A DNA stretch of 64,000 nt from Falsiruegeria litorea R37 (GTDB lineage Bacteria; Pseudomonadota; Alphaproteobacteria; Rhodobacterales; Rhodobacteraceae), in assembly GCF_900172225.1 (NCBI RefSeq), contig NZ_FWFO01000001.1:1612001-1676000 (forward strand). The letters are read 5' to 3'. Position numbers and translations under genes: made by a program. Shown piece by piece: positions 1 to 7,604 of this stretch; the stretch's first letter is position 1; each line of letters begins with the position of its first letter. The notes beneath the pieces are model-generated. The model had not been told where the DNA came from, made no database searches, and worked only from the letters and a program-made list of their open reading frames with translations.

Positions 1-351
1 ATCGTGGATGCGCTGAATCTCGCTTCTGCGAAACACAGAGGTCGAAAGTTGCGGCACTGACAGGATCACCGCTTCGGGGCGGGCCTGGTCAATCTCGCGT
101 TGCAGATCACGCATGAGATCTTCGCGCAATTGTGCCTGCTTCTGGGGGCTGGCAAAACCACGGTTGAAACGCAGCGGGTCGATATGATCGGGATCGGTCA
201 CCGCCATAAAGAACCGTGTATGAGCTTTGTTTCCTGGGCTGCGCGGATATAGCAGCCCCTTAGAGCGCAGCTGTTCGCGCTTGGAAGAGAGAACCTCTTG
301 TAGCGCCTGTGCGCCAGCCACCTCTGGGCCAATGTGCAGATAAATTCGCAT
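1..351 (-). CDS. Sulfotransferase-like protein, 3' end outside window
   Basis: The reading frame opens with ATG at 351 and stays open for 117 codons to the window edge, so the C-terminal part is missing. The N-terminus reads MRIYLHIGPEVAGAQALQEV, which has the layout of the 5'-PAPS-binding loop at the start of sulfotransferase-type proteins (strand, loop, helix), but the usual K-S/T-G-T-T residues are replaced by EVAGA. The ATG overlaps the stop of the upstream gene (ATGA), so it is translationally coupled to a sulfotransferase with an intact loop. Substrate cannot be told. It could be a catalytically impaired relative or a divergent surface-polysaccharide modification protein. Confidence 0.6.
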   Translation of the reverse strand, partial: MRIYLHIGPEVAGAQALQEVLSSKREQLRSKGLLYPRSPGNKAHTRFFMAVTDPDHIDPLRFNRGFASPQKQAQLREDLMRDLQREIDQARPEAVILSVPQLSTSVFRRSEIQRIHD

Positions 352-1004
352 CAGGATTTCTTGCCCGCAGCTGTTTTCTTGGCGATCCGTTCAGCTTGCA
401 CGTTGGCTTTGCCCCACCATTTGACTTCCAGTCCCAGGAATGCCCCGATTTTCTGAGGCGCCTCTGGGTCGGTGATATCGTACTCTAGGAAACTGTCCGT
501 ACCCTCGAACACACGACGGCAGAATTTTTGATGCCCGTCGATCCAGCGGATCAGCTCATCCACCTCGTACCCATAACCTTCGGGCATGCCGGGCACCTGG
601 TACATTGGCAAGCGGCGCTTGCCCAGGTTTGACCACCGCAACATGGAATCCACCAGCTTTTCCGGCGGGCGACTGGAGTACAGGAACTTGGCGCCGGGGT
701 GTTTATCGATGATGGAACTCAGCAACCCCCAATCGGTTTGCGGCCATTCGTTGAACCCGCGTGCGATCATGCTGATTTCAGTGAAGGCGTCGAACTCATG
801 CATGAAATGCAGCGGGTCGCCCTTTTTGAAGTAGCCCCGGTACATCAAGCGTCCGACAAAATCGTTGCGCAACTCCTTGATCTCGGTCTGATGGTTGTGG
901 ATTTTCCAATCCGCCACCTTCAAGCCCGAAGCTTCGAGCGCCTTGCCCAAGGTTGTGGTGCCCGATTTAGGCAGTCCAAGATTGATCACGCGCAGGCGGC
1001 TCAT
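351..1004 (-). CDS. Sulfotransferase family protein
   Basis: This 217-residue protein begins with a strand and the loop LGLPKSGTTTLGKAL (about residues 9-23), the 5'-phosphosulfate-binding loop of sulfotransferases that use PAPS. A second family-like segment, KFLYSSRPPEKLVDSMLRW in the middle, matches the 3'-phosphate-binding region in position (Arg-Pro followed by a conserved Ser). The length fits compact bacterial sulfotransferases. Its start overlaps the stop of the glycosyltransferase gene and its stop overlaps the next start, so the three genes form one tightly coupled unit. The likely role is sulfation of a surface glycan or small metabolite; the acceptor is unknown. Confidence 0.8.
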   Translation of the reverse strand: MSRLRVINLGLPKSGTTTLGKALEASGLKVADWKIHNHQTEIKELRNDFVGRLMYRGYFKKGDPLHFMHEFDAFTEISMIARGFNEWPQTDWGLLSSIIDKHPGAKFLYSSRPPEKLVDSMLRWSNLGKRRLPMYQVPGMPEGYGYEVDELIRWIDGHQKFCRRVFEGTDSFLEYDITDPEAPQKIGAFLGLEVKWWGKANVQAERIAKKTAAGKKS

Positions 1005-2032
1005 GCAGTCAGTCCCAGTCGTTGCAACAGTTTCTCTTCAGCCGGTGGCAGGGTCGAGGCCGCGCGCAACTGATCGCGCATGGCCTGGTATTCAGCCTGT
1101 TCAAGCAACTCGTCCCGTTTGGCACGGTGTAGAGCCACAGCTTCGTCATGCAGCGCGCTGATTTCAGGGTCGGATTTCAACGCGGCCAACTGGCGTTGCA
1201 GATCGGGCAGGTAACGTTGGATGCTGAGATCCTGCCAAGCCGGGTCGTTGCGGTCGCGCCAATAGCTGTCGTCGAAATTGCGGTGCTCGCGGTTCACGTC
1301 GCCCCGGTCGTTCTTGACCAGATAGCTGTCCAGGCTGCGCAGGGCGTAGTGGTTGAGCGTTGCCAGATCACGTGCACCCCGGGCCGGGAACTTGCGGATA
1401 CGGCGCGGGTTGGCGGCGACCTTGAACCGGTGCTGCACATCTCGGCCCGAGCCATCAGTCCAGCTGGGGCGCTTTTTCGGTGGCAGTTTCTTGCGAAAGA
1501 ATGGGCGGTGCGCGCCGTAATATTGCAGGGGAAAGTCGCTGCGGATCAGAGTTTTAACCTCAGCTGCGCTTTCGCCCCCCCACAGATCGGGATTGTGCGA
1601 GCGGGTGAATTGCTCGATCACCGGCTTGTCCTCGAACGTCTCGATCCCGTCGTTGGCGAAAAACTGGAAGGACAGGCTGATGGCCTGCGGGTTGCCGCAG
1701 GCATCAATCAGCGCCGGGATGGTGTGATCGCCTGCGTGGATGTTCAAAAATTCGTCCACATCCGCGATCCAAACCCAATCGGCATCCACGACGATATCTT
1801 CGTGCGCGGCGGCCTTGAGCGCCTCCATTTGGTAATTGCGCCCTTCGGCCGGGTTGGGCAGGTGCCGGACAATGCCCCGGTCTTGTAGCGCGTCCAGCAG
1901 CCGGTCGGTCGAATCCGAGCAGTCGTTGGAATAGAATAGGAAATCAGTGACCCCAATCAGCCGATTGAAGGCGATCCACTCCAGCAGGAAAGGCCCCTCG
2001 TTTTTAACGCAGGTTACGGCCGTGATTTTCAT
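1001..2032 (-). CDS. Glycosyltransferase family 2-like protein
   Basis: The 343-residue protein opens with MKITAVTCVKNEGPFLLEW, the nucleotide-sugar binding start of GT-A type glycosyltransferases of the GT2/GT92-like group. WIADVDEFL near residue 90 supplies the D-x-D metal-binding motif. The C-terminal third is helical and charged, common in bacterial proteins of this group. AAGGAGAG precedes the ATG at a good distance. It is the first gene of a minus-strand set with two sulfotransferase-like genes, suggesting synthesis of a modified (possibly sulfated) extracellular glycan. Sugar specificity is not visible. A 240-bp divergent gap separates it from coxD. Confidence 0.8.
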   Translation of the reverse strand: MKITAVTCVKNEGPFLLEWIAFNRLIGVTDFLFYSNDCSDSTDRLLDALQDRGIVRHLPNPAEGRNYQMEALKAAAHEDIVVDADWVWIADVDEFLNIHAGDHTIPALIDACGNPQAISLSFQFFANDGIETFEDKPVIEQFTRSHNPDLWGGESAAEVKTLIRSDFPLQYYGAHRPFFRKKLPPKKRPSWTDGSGRDVQHRFKVAANPRRIRKFPARGARDLATLNHYALRSLDSYLVKNDRGDVNREHRNFDDSYWRDRNDPAWQDLSIQRYLPDLQRQLAALKSDPEISALHDEAVALHRAKRDELLEQAEYQAMRDQLRAASTLPPAEEKLLQRLGLTA

Positions 2033-2271
2033 ATCCGGCTCTCCTTCGGCCTGTATGCCGGTTTGCTCTTCACAAATCTGCCCCTGTCGTGGCGCTCTTT
2101 AGCGAGCGCTGATTGTTTCTCAAGTCATGACATTTGTGCGCGAATCCGTCAACATTTCGCAAACTCGTGGACAGCGTGTCACGGTGGCCTAGGTTGCCCT
2201 GAAATGCGACCGCAGGGGCGGTTGACGGATGGCGCCCAGTCGTGCCCTCTAGGTCGTCAAGGGGAGAGAGC

Positions 2272-3180
2272 ATGACCATTCCAAATTCGATCGATGCGGT
2301 GCAGGATATGTTGACCGCGCAGGGCTATGTTTGCGGCAGGGCGCTGGCGACCGTGGTGTTTCTGTCGCTCAAGCTGGGGCGACCCTTGTTTCTGGAGGGG
2401 GAGGCAGGCGTCGGCAAAACCGAGATCGCCAAGGCACTCAGCGCGGCCCTGGGGCGCAGGTTGATCCGGTTGCAGTGTTACGAGGGGCTGGATGCGTCTT
2501 CGGCTGTGTATGAGTGGAACTTTCCCGCACAGATGGTTGCGATCCGCACAGCCGAAGCTTCGGGTGGGGCCGATCGCAAGGCGCTGCAGACCGAGCTGTT
2601 CTCGGATGAGTTCCTGGTCGAGCGCCCGCTTTTGGAGGCGATGCGCCCCGATGAAAACGGTGCGCCGGTGTTGCTGATCGACGAGCTGGACCGCACGGAT
2701 GAACCGTTCGAGGCCTTCCTTCTTGAGGCACTCAGCGATTTTCAGGTCACTATCCCCGAGCTTGGCACCATCAAAGCGCCCGAGCCGCCGGTGGTGATCC
2801 TGACCTCGAACCGCACGCGCGAGGTGCATGATGCCCTCAAACGCCGCTGCCTCTATCACTGGGTCGATTACCCAGATTTCGCACGCGAGGTGGAAATCTT
2901 GCACGCCCGCGCGCCCGAGGCGGCCGAAAACTTGTCGCGCGAAATTGTGGCCTTTGTCCAGCAACTGCGGACCGAGGATCTGTTCAAGAAACCCGGCGTG
3001 GCCGAAACCATTGACTGGGCCAAATGCCTGTTGGCGCTGGATGTTATCAACCTCAGCCCCGAGGTGATCGCGGACACGCTTGGCGCGATCCTGAAATACC
3101 AGGATGACATCCAAAATATGCAAGGATCAGAGGCCAAACGTATTTTGGACCAAGCCCACGCCAGCCTCGCGCCCGCCTGA
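2272..3180 (+). CDS. coxD: MoxR-type AAA+ ATPase, CoxD-like
   Basis: The 302-residue protein is a MoxR-family AAA+ ATPase. It has Walker A GEAGVGKT near residue 45, Walker B VLLIDELDR, and a sensor-like segment VVILTSNRTREVHDALKRR. In CO dehydrogenase clusters CoxD is the ATPase required for maturation of the molybdenum-copper site; this role comes from family knowledge. I chose the ATG at 2272 because AGGGGAGAG lies just upstream; a longer frame from 2242 has no good ribosome site. The next gene is the VWA protein CoxE, the usual MoxR/VWA pairing. Because the structural subunits here are form II, the exact substrate of the pair is unsettled. Confidence 0.85.
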   Translation: MTIPNSIDAVQDMLTAQGYVCGRALATVVFLSLKLGRPLFLEGEAGVGKTEIAKALSAALGRRLIRLQCYEGLDASSAVYEWNFPAQMVAIRTAEASGGADRKALQTELFSDEFLVERPLLEAMRPDENGAPVLLIDELDRTDEPFEAFLLEALSDFQVTIPELGTIKAPEPPVVILTSNRTREVHDALKRRCLYHWVDYPDFAREVEILHARAPEAAENLSREIVAFVQQLRTEDLFKKPGVAETIDWAKCLLALDVINLSPEVIADTLGAILKYQDDIQNMQGSEAKRILDQAHASLAPA

Positions 3181-3189
3181 TGCTTCACC

Positions 3190-3233
3190 TTTTTTCAAAT
3201 ACTCCGGGGGTCCGGGGGCAGCGCCCCCGGCGG
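3190..3233. repeat. GC-rich dispersed hairpin repeat, copy 1
   Basis: A T-run (TTTTTTCAAATACTCC) is followed by CCGGGGGC-AGC-GCCCCCGG, an 8-bp perfect inverted repeat at 3212-3230. It fills the coxD-coxE gap. A reverse-oriented relative with the same GGGGGC core and TATTTTCAAA flank lies at 34461-34513. The combination looks like a small dispersed intergenic element rather than a simple terminator, since the T-run precedes the hairpin on the coding strand. Confidence 0.55.
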
Positions 3234-3240
3234 TTGTGAC

Positions 3241-4500
3241 ATGGCAGAACAGATTCCGCTAGACATCCCCGAGCGTCCCAAGCTCGCCCAAAACATCACC
3301 CATTTTGCGCGCGCATTGCGCAAGGCGGGGTTGCCCATCGGGCCGGGGCGGGTGATCGATGCCATCCACGCGGTTGAGGCCGCGGGGTTCACCGAAAAAC
3401 GCGACTTTTACTGGACACTGCACGCCTGTTTCGTGAACAAGCCCGAACACCGCGAGGTTTTTGCCCAGATCTTTCGTCTTTATTGGCGCGATCCGCGGTA
3501 TCTGGAACAGATGATGGCCGCCATGCTGCCCGCCATTCGCGGTGTGCAAGAGGATCGTGAGGCGCAGGCGGCCGAGCGCCGCGCGGCTGAGGCACTGCTG
3601 GATGGGGTCGAGCGGGATGCGCCCCCACAGGAGGAAGGCGAGGCCTCTGAAGAAACCGAAATCGAGATTGACGCCTCGCGCACCATGTCGGGCGAGGAGC
3701 GCCTGCGGACGCTTGATTTCGAGCTGATGAGCACCGATGAGATTACCCAAGCCAAACGTATGTTGGCGCAGCTATTCCTGCCTGTAAAACCGATCCCGTC
3801 GCGACGCGGCATGGCCAGTCTGCGCGGTTCTAAGGTGGATTGGCGACGTACGCTCAGGGCTTCGATGCGGCAGGGGGGCGAGATACGTGATATCGCCAAG
3901 CTGACACCTCGTCCGCGTTGGCCGAACCTGGTGGTGCTTTGCGATATTTCGGGCTCGATGAGTCAATACAGTCGTATCATTCTGCATTTTCTCCACGCTG
4001 TCAGCAACGCCAAGGGCGCGGGGTGGGCCAAGGTGCATGCCTTCACTTTTGGCACAAGGCTGACCAACATCACACGCCACCTGGCGCAGCGCGATGTGGA
4101 TGCGGCGCTCAAATCCGCGGGCGCAGAGGCGCAGGATTGGGAAGGCGGCACGCGGATCGGCTCGTGCCTACATGGTTTCAACCGCGACTGGTCGCGCCGG
4201 GTCATGGGGCAGGGAGCAGTGGTGCTGCTCATCACAGATGGTTTGGACCGCGACGACCCTGATCAGTTGGGCCACGAGATGCAGCGCCTGCAATTGTCGT
4301 CCCGACGGCTGATCTGGCTGAACCCATTGCTGCGGTGGGAGGGGTTTGCCCCCAAGGCCCAAGGGATCGCGGCGATGCTGCCCCATGTCGACAGCTTCCG
4401 CGCGGGTCATTCCATCGCCTCGCTTCAGGAACTGGCCGAAGTTATCTCACGCCCCGATGACGTGGGCGAGAAAGCGCGGTTGATGGCCGCGCTTCCCTAA
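3241..4500 (+). CDS. coxE: VWA-domain protein, CoxE-like
   Basis: The 419-residue protein carries a C-terminal von Willebrand A domain with the metal-ion site DISGSMSQYS around residue 237 and the downstream acidic segment LLITDGLDRDDPDQ. The N-terminal half is helical with an acidic stretch (EEGEASEETEIEID). This layout matches CoxE, partner of the CoxD ATPase in active-site maturation of CO dehydrogenase-type molybdenum hydroxylases. MoxR/VWA pairs in general act as metal-insertion or remodelling chaperones. The gene lies 60 bp after coxD behind a GC-rich hairpin repeat and ends 7 bp from a convergent gene. Confidence 0.85.
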   Translation: MAEQIPLDIPERPKLAQNITHFARALRKAGLPIGPGRVIDAIHAVEAAGFTEKRDFYWTLHACFVNKPEHREVFAQIFRLYWRDPRYLEQMMAAMLPAIRGVQEDREAQAAERRAAEALLDGVERDAPPQEEGEASEETEIEIDASRTMSGEERLRTLDFELMSTDEITQAKRMLAQLFLPVKPIPSRRGMASLRGSKVDWRRTLRASMRQGGEIRDIAKLTPRPRWPNLVVLCDISGSMSQYSRIILHFLHAVSNAKGAGWAKVHAFTFGTRLTNITRHLAQRDVDAALKSAGAEAQDWEGGTRIGSCLHGFNRDWSRRVMGQGAVVLLITDGLDRDDPDQLGHEMQRLQLSSRRLIWLNPLLRWEGFAPKAQGIAAMLPHVDSFRAGHSIASLQELAEVISRPDDVGEKARLMAALP

Positions 4501-4507
4501 GGGCGGC

Positions 4508-5011
4508 TTACTGCAGCTGCTCTTGATTGCACTTGGCAGCGGCTTCAATCGCTTTTTTGGTGCCTTTGAGGTTCACGACAAAGCCATAGTCTTTCTCGGG
4601 GAAGACCGACATGACGTATTCCTTGGCCACAGCCTCGATCACGGACGGGTCGTCGGTCAGCACGTAGCCGCCTGAATACCCCTTGGTGATGTTGCCGCGC
4701 ATGCCGGTGGCTTCGCCGACATAGATCTTGTCACCCAAGACGATGGCGACGGCTTCTTTGTCGCCCTTCTTGATGTTGGTTTCGGCCTGGGTGAAGACGC
4801 CGATATAGGCCACGCCGCGATCCGCGGTCAGGCCCATCTGCACCACGTTGCCCAGGTCATCCTTGCTTTCAATCATGCAGGACTTCTTTTCGGTGTCGGC
4901 ATAGATGTTCCAACCTTCAACCGCGCCGAAGGGTTCGAATTTTTCGGCCTGGGCGGTGGTCGCCAGCATCATGCATGCGGCAGCGGCCAGTTTGGGGATG
5001 TGTTTCAACAC
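4508..5011 (-). CDS. Small secreted protein of unknown function
   Basis: The 167-residue product has a clear signal peptide (KHIPKLAAAACMMLATTAQA, cleavage after AQA). The mature part has two cysteines, in KKSCMIES and AAKCNQEQ, that could form a disulfide. The fold looks small and beta-rich, loosely like the secreted invasion-associated locus B group, but I see no decisive motif and do not assign it. The start is GTG at 5011 with AGGAG 8 nt upstream. It is convergent to coxE and divergent from the YeeE-type genes, sharing their 210-bp promoter region. Confidence 0.7.
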   Translation of the reverse strand: MLKHIPKLAAAACMMLATTAQAEKFEPFGAVEGWNIYADTEKKSCMIESKDDLGNVVQMGLTADRGVAYIGVFTQAETNIKKGDKEAVAIVLGDKIYVGEATGMRGNITKGYSGGYVLTDDPSVIEAVAKEYVMSVFPEKDYGFVVNLKGTKKAIEAAAKCNQEQLQ

Positions 5012-5148
5012 AGGGTGCGCTCCTGAAAAAGAGGTTTGATCTTTAAAGTTATCTGCGGGGAAAAGCCACGCTTTGCCATATGGTTAGGCCGTATTAAGGT
5101 ACGCCTTGTCTATGAGTAGCACAACCCCGAGACGTTCCCTGCGTCACT

Positions 5149-5162
5149 TTGATCTAAATCAT
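5149..5162 (+). promoter_or_regulatory. FNR/FnrL-like box
   Basis: TTGATCTAAATCAT matches the FNR-family consensus TTGAT-N4-ATCAA except for its last base. It lies 61 bp upstream of the first YeeE-type gene and overlaps the next operator by two bases. A low-oxygen activator of the FnrL type is the natural candidate. Binding is inferred from the motif only. Confidence 0.5.
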
Positions 5163-5176
5163 TCCAATGTTGGAAT
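5161..5176. promoter_or_regulatory. ATTC-N8-GAAT operator, SqrR/BigR-like
   Basis: ATTCCAATGTTGGAAT is a perfect 16-bp palindrome (7-bp arms, TG centre). It fits ATTC-N8-GAAT, the site described for the persulfide-sensing ArsR-family repressor SqrR of Rhodobacter, a relative of BigR. The downstream genes are YeeE/YedE sulfur transporters, a family often under BigR-type control, so motif and target agree. No sqrR gene is in the window. Confidence 0.6.
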
Positions 5177-5180
5177 GTGT

Positions 5181-5206
5181 ATCATATTTCAGAATCAGAA
5201 TATGAT
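5181..5206. promoter_or_regulatory. Second inverted repeat upstream of the YeeE-type genes
   Basis: ATCATATT-N10-AATATGAT is a perfect inverted repeat with 8-bp arms, ending 17 bp before the ATG at 5224. It directly follows the ATTC-N8-GAAT site, so it could be a second repressor site or a leader hairpin covering the ribosome-binding region. Its centre, TCAGAATCAG, repeats the trinucleotide CAG but not the SqrR-like motif. Confidence 0.45.
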
Positions 5207-5223
5207 TTTGGAAAGGAAATCCC

Positions 5224-5775
5224 ATGCAACTGAACTGGAAGGTTGGCGGGCTGCTGCTGGGGCTGGTGTTCTTTGCCGCCGTGTGGCTGGTCAAGCCGAT
5301 TGGCGTATCGACGCAATTCGTGATCCTGGACGGGATCGTGGCGGATGCCGTGAACCCGGGGTTGGTGACGCAGACCGAAGAGGGCTTTACCTCGACCAAC
5401 GCCTATCTGGCGAAATCGGGTGGCAAATACGCCAAGGCGGTGTCGAACCCGCTGAACTACAGCTTTGTCTTCGTCATCGCGATGATGATTGGCGGGCTGT
5501 TGTCCGCCCTGGCGCGCGGCGGCATCCCGGCGGCGGATCGTCGGGTACCTGCACTGTGGCGGGCAAACTTTGGCGACAGCCGGATCAAGCGATATGTGGC
5601 GGCCTTTGTCGGCGGGTTCATCGTGCTCTATGGCGCACGTCTCGCGGGCGGATGCACCTCGGGGCACATGATGTCGGGCATGATGCAGACGGCCGTGTCC
5701 GGCTACATCTTTGCTGCTGGCGCCTTTGCTGCGGCTGTCCCTGTGTCCCTGATGCTCTTCAAAAAGGAGGCCTGA
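5224..5775 (+). CDS. YeeE/YedE family sulfur-transport protein, first half
   Basis: This 183-residue integral membrane protein belongs to the YeeE/YedE (DUF395, sulphur transport) family. It has about four hydrophobic segments and the signature RLAGGCTSGHMMSGM near residue 140, whose cysteine is conserved in thiosulfate-transporting YeeE. Single-domain members work in pairs, and the partner follows 3 bp downstream. The ATG has GAAAGGA upstream. Transport of thiosulfate or another reduced sulfur species across the inner membrane is inferred from the family. An FNR-like box and an ATTC-N8-GAAT palindrome in the promoter suggest control by oxygen and sulfide/persulfide. Its place inside a cox locus is unusual. 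Confidence 0.85.
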   Translation: MQLNWKVGGLLLGLVFFAAVWLVKPIGVSTQFVILDGIVADAVNPGLVTQTEEGFTSTNAYLAKSGGKYAKAVSNPLNYSFVFVIAMMIGGLLSALARGGIPAADRRVPALWRANFGDSRIKRYVAAFVGGFIVLYGARLAGGCTSGHMMSGMMQTAVSGYIFAAGAFAAAVPVSLMLFKKEA

Positions 5776-5778
5776 GCC

Positions 5779-6369
5779 ATGACCACCATTCTTCTTGCTC
5801 TTGTGATTGGCGCAGCCTTTGGCGCCGTGCTTGACCGCGTTGGGGCGTCGAACCCGTCCCGTATCGGGGCCATGCTGAACCTGACCAACCTGAACCTTGC
5901 CAAATCGATCCTGCTGGCCATCGGCGTTGGTTCTGTCCTGATGTTTGGCGGTCAGATGCTGGGTCTGGTTGATGTGGGCCACATGTCGGTCAAAGCCGCC
6001 TATGCGGGCGTGTTCCTCGGCGGTCTGATGCTTGGCGCGGGTTGGGCGCTGTCGGGGTTTTGCCCTGGCACGGGCGTTGTCGCAGCGGCCTCGGGGCGCA
6101 AGGACGCGCTGTTCTTCATCGCTGGCGGCCTGTTGGGCGCCGCGGCGTACATGGTGACCTATCCGGCATGGAAATCCTCGGGCCTTTTGGACGCGATTGC
6201 GGGCGGCAAGGTCACGCTTGGTGCGGTGCCCGGTGCGAAATACGACGGGCTGACTGCTTTGCCGGGGGACATCCTGGGGTTGGTTCTGGGCCTTGGCTTT
6301 GTTGCGCTGGCCTTTGCCTTGCCCGAGCGACTGACCGGCGCCCCGGCGCAGGTGCAACCGGCCGAGTAA
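5779..6369 (+). CDS. YeeE/YedE family sulfur-transport protein, second half
   Basis: The 196-residue protein is the second of a YeeE/YedE pair, with strongly hydrophobic segments and the motif WALSGFCPGTGVVAAASG around residues 90-107, carrying the conserved family cysteine. AAGGAGG precedes the ATG and the gap to the first half is 3 bp, so the two are co-translated. Together they would form the equivalent of the full-length two-domain YeeE transporter. In BigR/SqrR-type regulons such pairs accompany persulfide dioxygenase or sulfide:quinone reductase; neither is visible here, so this pair seems to be a lone uptake or export module. Confidence 0.85.
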   Translation: MTTILLALVIGAAFGAVLDRVGASNPSRIGAMLNLTNLNLAKSILLAIGVGSVLMFGGQMLGLVDVGHMSVKAAYAGVFLGGLMLGAGWALSGFCPGTGVVAAASGRKDALFFIAGGLLGAAAYMVTYPAWKSSGLLDAIAGGKVTLGAVPGAKYDGLTALPGDILGLVLGLGFVALAFALPERLTGAPAQVQPAE

Positions 6370-6432
6370 CACCGGAACAGGGGGCCCGCCCCGATGGGTC
6401 CTCTGCCTGCGGGGCATCCCGTGCTATCCCGG

Positions 6433-6523
6433 CCCTTTGCGTTTATACATTGCCATGCATTGCTTTTCGCGTTCGAGCGTAGCGAGAGACAGCGAACAAG
6501 CAATTCAAGTCAGACGCAAAGGG
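6433..6523 (+). ncRNA. Candidate structured leader RNA
   Basis: Three nested perfect helices can form in this 91-nt stretch: CCCTTTGCGT (6433-6442) with ACGCAAAGGG (6514-6523), ATTGCTT (6459-6465) with AAGCAAT (6498-6504), and TTCGC (6466-6470) with GCGAA (6492-6496). It sits between the YeeE-type genes and the XdhC-like gene and is followed by a terminator-like hairpin, an arrangement like a riboswitch or attenuator. No known class was recognised. It could also be a dispersed element or processing site. Confidence 0.4.
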
Positions 6524-6545
6524 TCAGGTCGTCCCGCAGTTGCGG

Positions 6546-6584
6546 CCCGGCGGACCACGCGTTCCCCGCCGGGTCGCTTTTCTT
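6546..6584 (+). terminator. Rho-independent terminator-like hairpin
   Basis: CCCGGCGG (6546-6553) pairs with CCGCCGGG (6566-6573) across a 12-nt loop and is followed by the T-rich tail CGCTTTTCTTT. It could end the YeeE-type operon, or act as the switch of a leader controlling the XdhC-like gene, whose ATG is 52 bp further on. Confidence 0.6.
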
Positions 6585-6635
6585 TGCGAAATTTGTCCTT
6601 ATGTTGTGCAGGCATGACGCCGCAGGAGCCACGTG

Positions 6636-7604
6636 ATGGACAGATTTGACAGTAGCCCCGAGACCGCCCTGGCCTGGCATCGCAAGGGGATTGGCGCGGC
6701 CCTGGCGACGGTGGTGCAAACCTGGGGCAGCGCGCCGCGCCGCGTCGGCTCGCAACTGGTGATCGGCGGCGATGGTCGGATCGAAGGGTCCGTGTCGGGC
6801 GGCTGTGTCGAAGGCGCGGTGATCGTCGAGGCGATCGAAGCCATCGAAGAGGGCGAGGCGCGGCTTTTGGAATTTGGCGTCAGTGACGAGGATGCCTTTG
6901 CCGTGGGTCTGGCCTGTGGCGGTACCATCCGGGTGCTGGTTGAACCGGTCGGCAAGGTGTTGAGCGAGCAGATGCTGGCCGAGCTTGTGGACATACGTGC
7001 CGGACGTGATGCGGTGACCTATGAGGTCAACATCACCACCGGTAAGCGGCGGTTGGTGCGCGACGGATATTCCGAGCGGATGCGCATGGATCGGTCCGGG
7101 TTCGAAGAAGATGGCGAGACGTTCGTGGCGGTCCATAATCCGCCCCTGCGCCTGATCGTGGTGGGCGCGGTGCATATCGCGCAAGCCCTTGTGCCGATGG
7201 CACGGATTGCAGGCTATGACCCGGTGATTGTCGACCCGCGCGAGGCCTTTGCCTCGGATCAGCGGTTCCCGGGTGAGCAGATCCTGCACGACTGGCCGGA
7301 CGAGGCGGTGGCCAAGCTGGGCCTTGATCCGCGTACCGCGCTGGTGCTGCTGACCCATGATCCCAAACTGGATGATCCCGCATTGCAGGCCGCTTTGGCC
7401 GCGGATGTGTTTTACATTGGCGCGCTTGGCTCAACCCGGACCCACGCCAAGCGGGTGGAGCGCATGCAGGCGGCGGGTTTCACGTCTGAGCAGATCGAGT
7501 GTATCCACGGGCCCATCGGGCTTGATATCGGCGCTGCAGGTCCGTCTGAGATCGCGGTGGCGGTCCTTGCGCAGATGACGGCCGTGCTGCGGGGCAAGGC
7601 ATGA
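6636..7604 (+). CDS. XdhC/CoxI family molybdenum-hydroxylase maturation protein
   Basis: The 322-residue protein has the two XdhC/CoxI domains. The N-terminal one contains ATVVQTWGSAPRRVGSQL and GSVSGGCVEGAV with its conserved cysteine; the C-terminal Rossmann-type domain opens LIVVGAVHIAQAL and carries LTHDPKLDDPAL and YIGALGSTRTHAKR. XdhC proteins bind molybdenum cofactor, promote its sulfuration and deliver it to xanthine dehydrogenase-family enzymes. The target here is presumably CoxL 1.8 kb downstream. I chose ATG at 6636 over GTG at 6633 from the spacing to GGAG. It overlaps the next gene by 4 bp (ATGA). Confidence 0.88.
   Translation: MDRFDSSPETALAWHRKGIGAALATVVQTWGSAPRRVGSQLVIGGDGRIEGSVSGGCVEGAVIVEAIEAIEEGEARLLEFGVSDEDAFAVGLACGGTIRVLVEPVGKVLSEQMLAELVDIRAGRDAVTYEVNITTGKRRLVRDGYSERMRMDRSGFEEDGETFVAVHNPPLRLIVVGAVHIAQALVPMARIAGYDPVIVDPREAFASDQRFPGEQILHDWPDEAVAKLGLDPRTALVLLTHDPKLDDPALQAALAADVFYIGALGSTRTHAKRVERMQAAGFTSEQIECIHGPIGLDIGAAGPSEIAVAVLAQMTAVLRGKA

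Noticed and set aside
6433-6584. A known molybdenum-cofactor riboswitch
   Set aside because: I could not match the helices to that class; only a generic structured leader is claimed.
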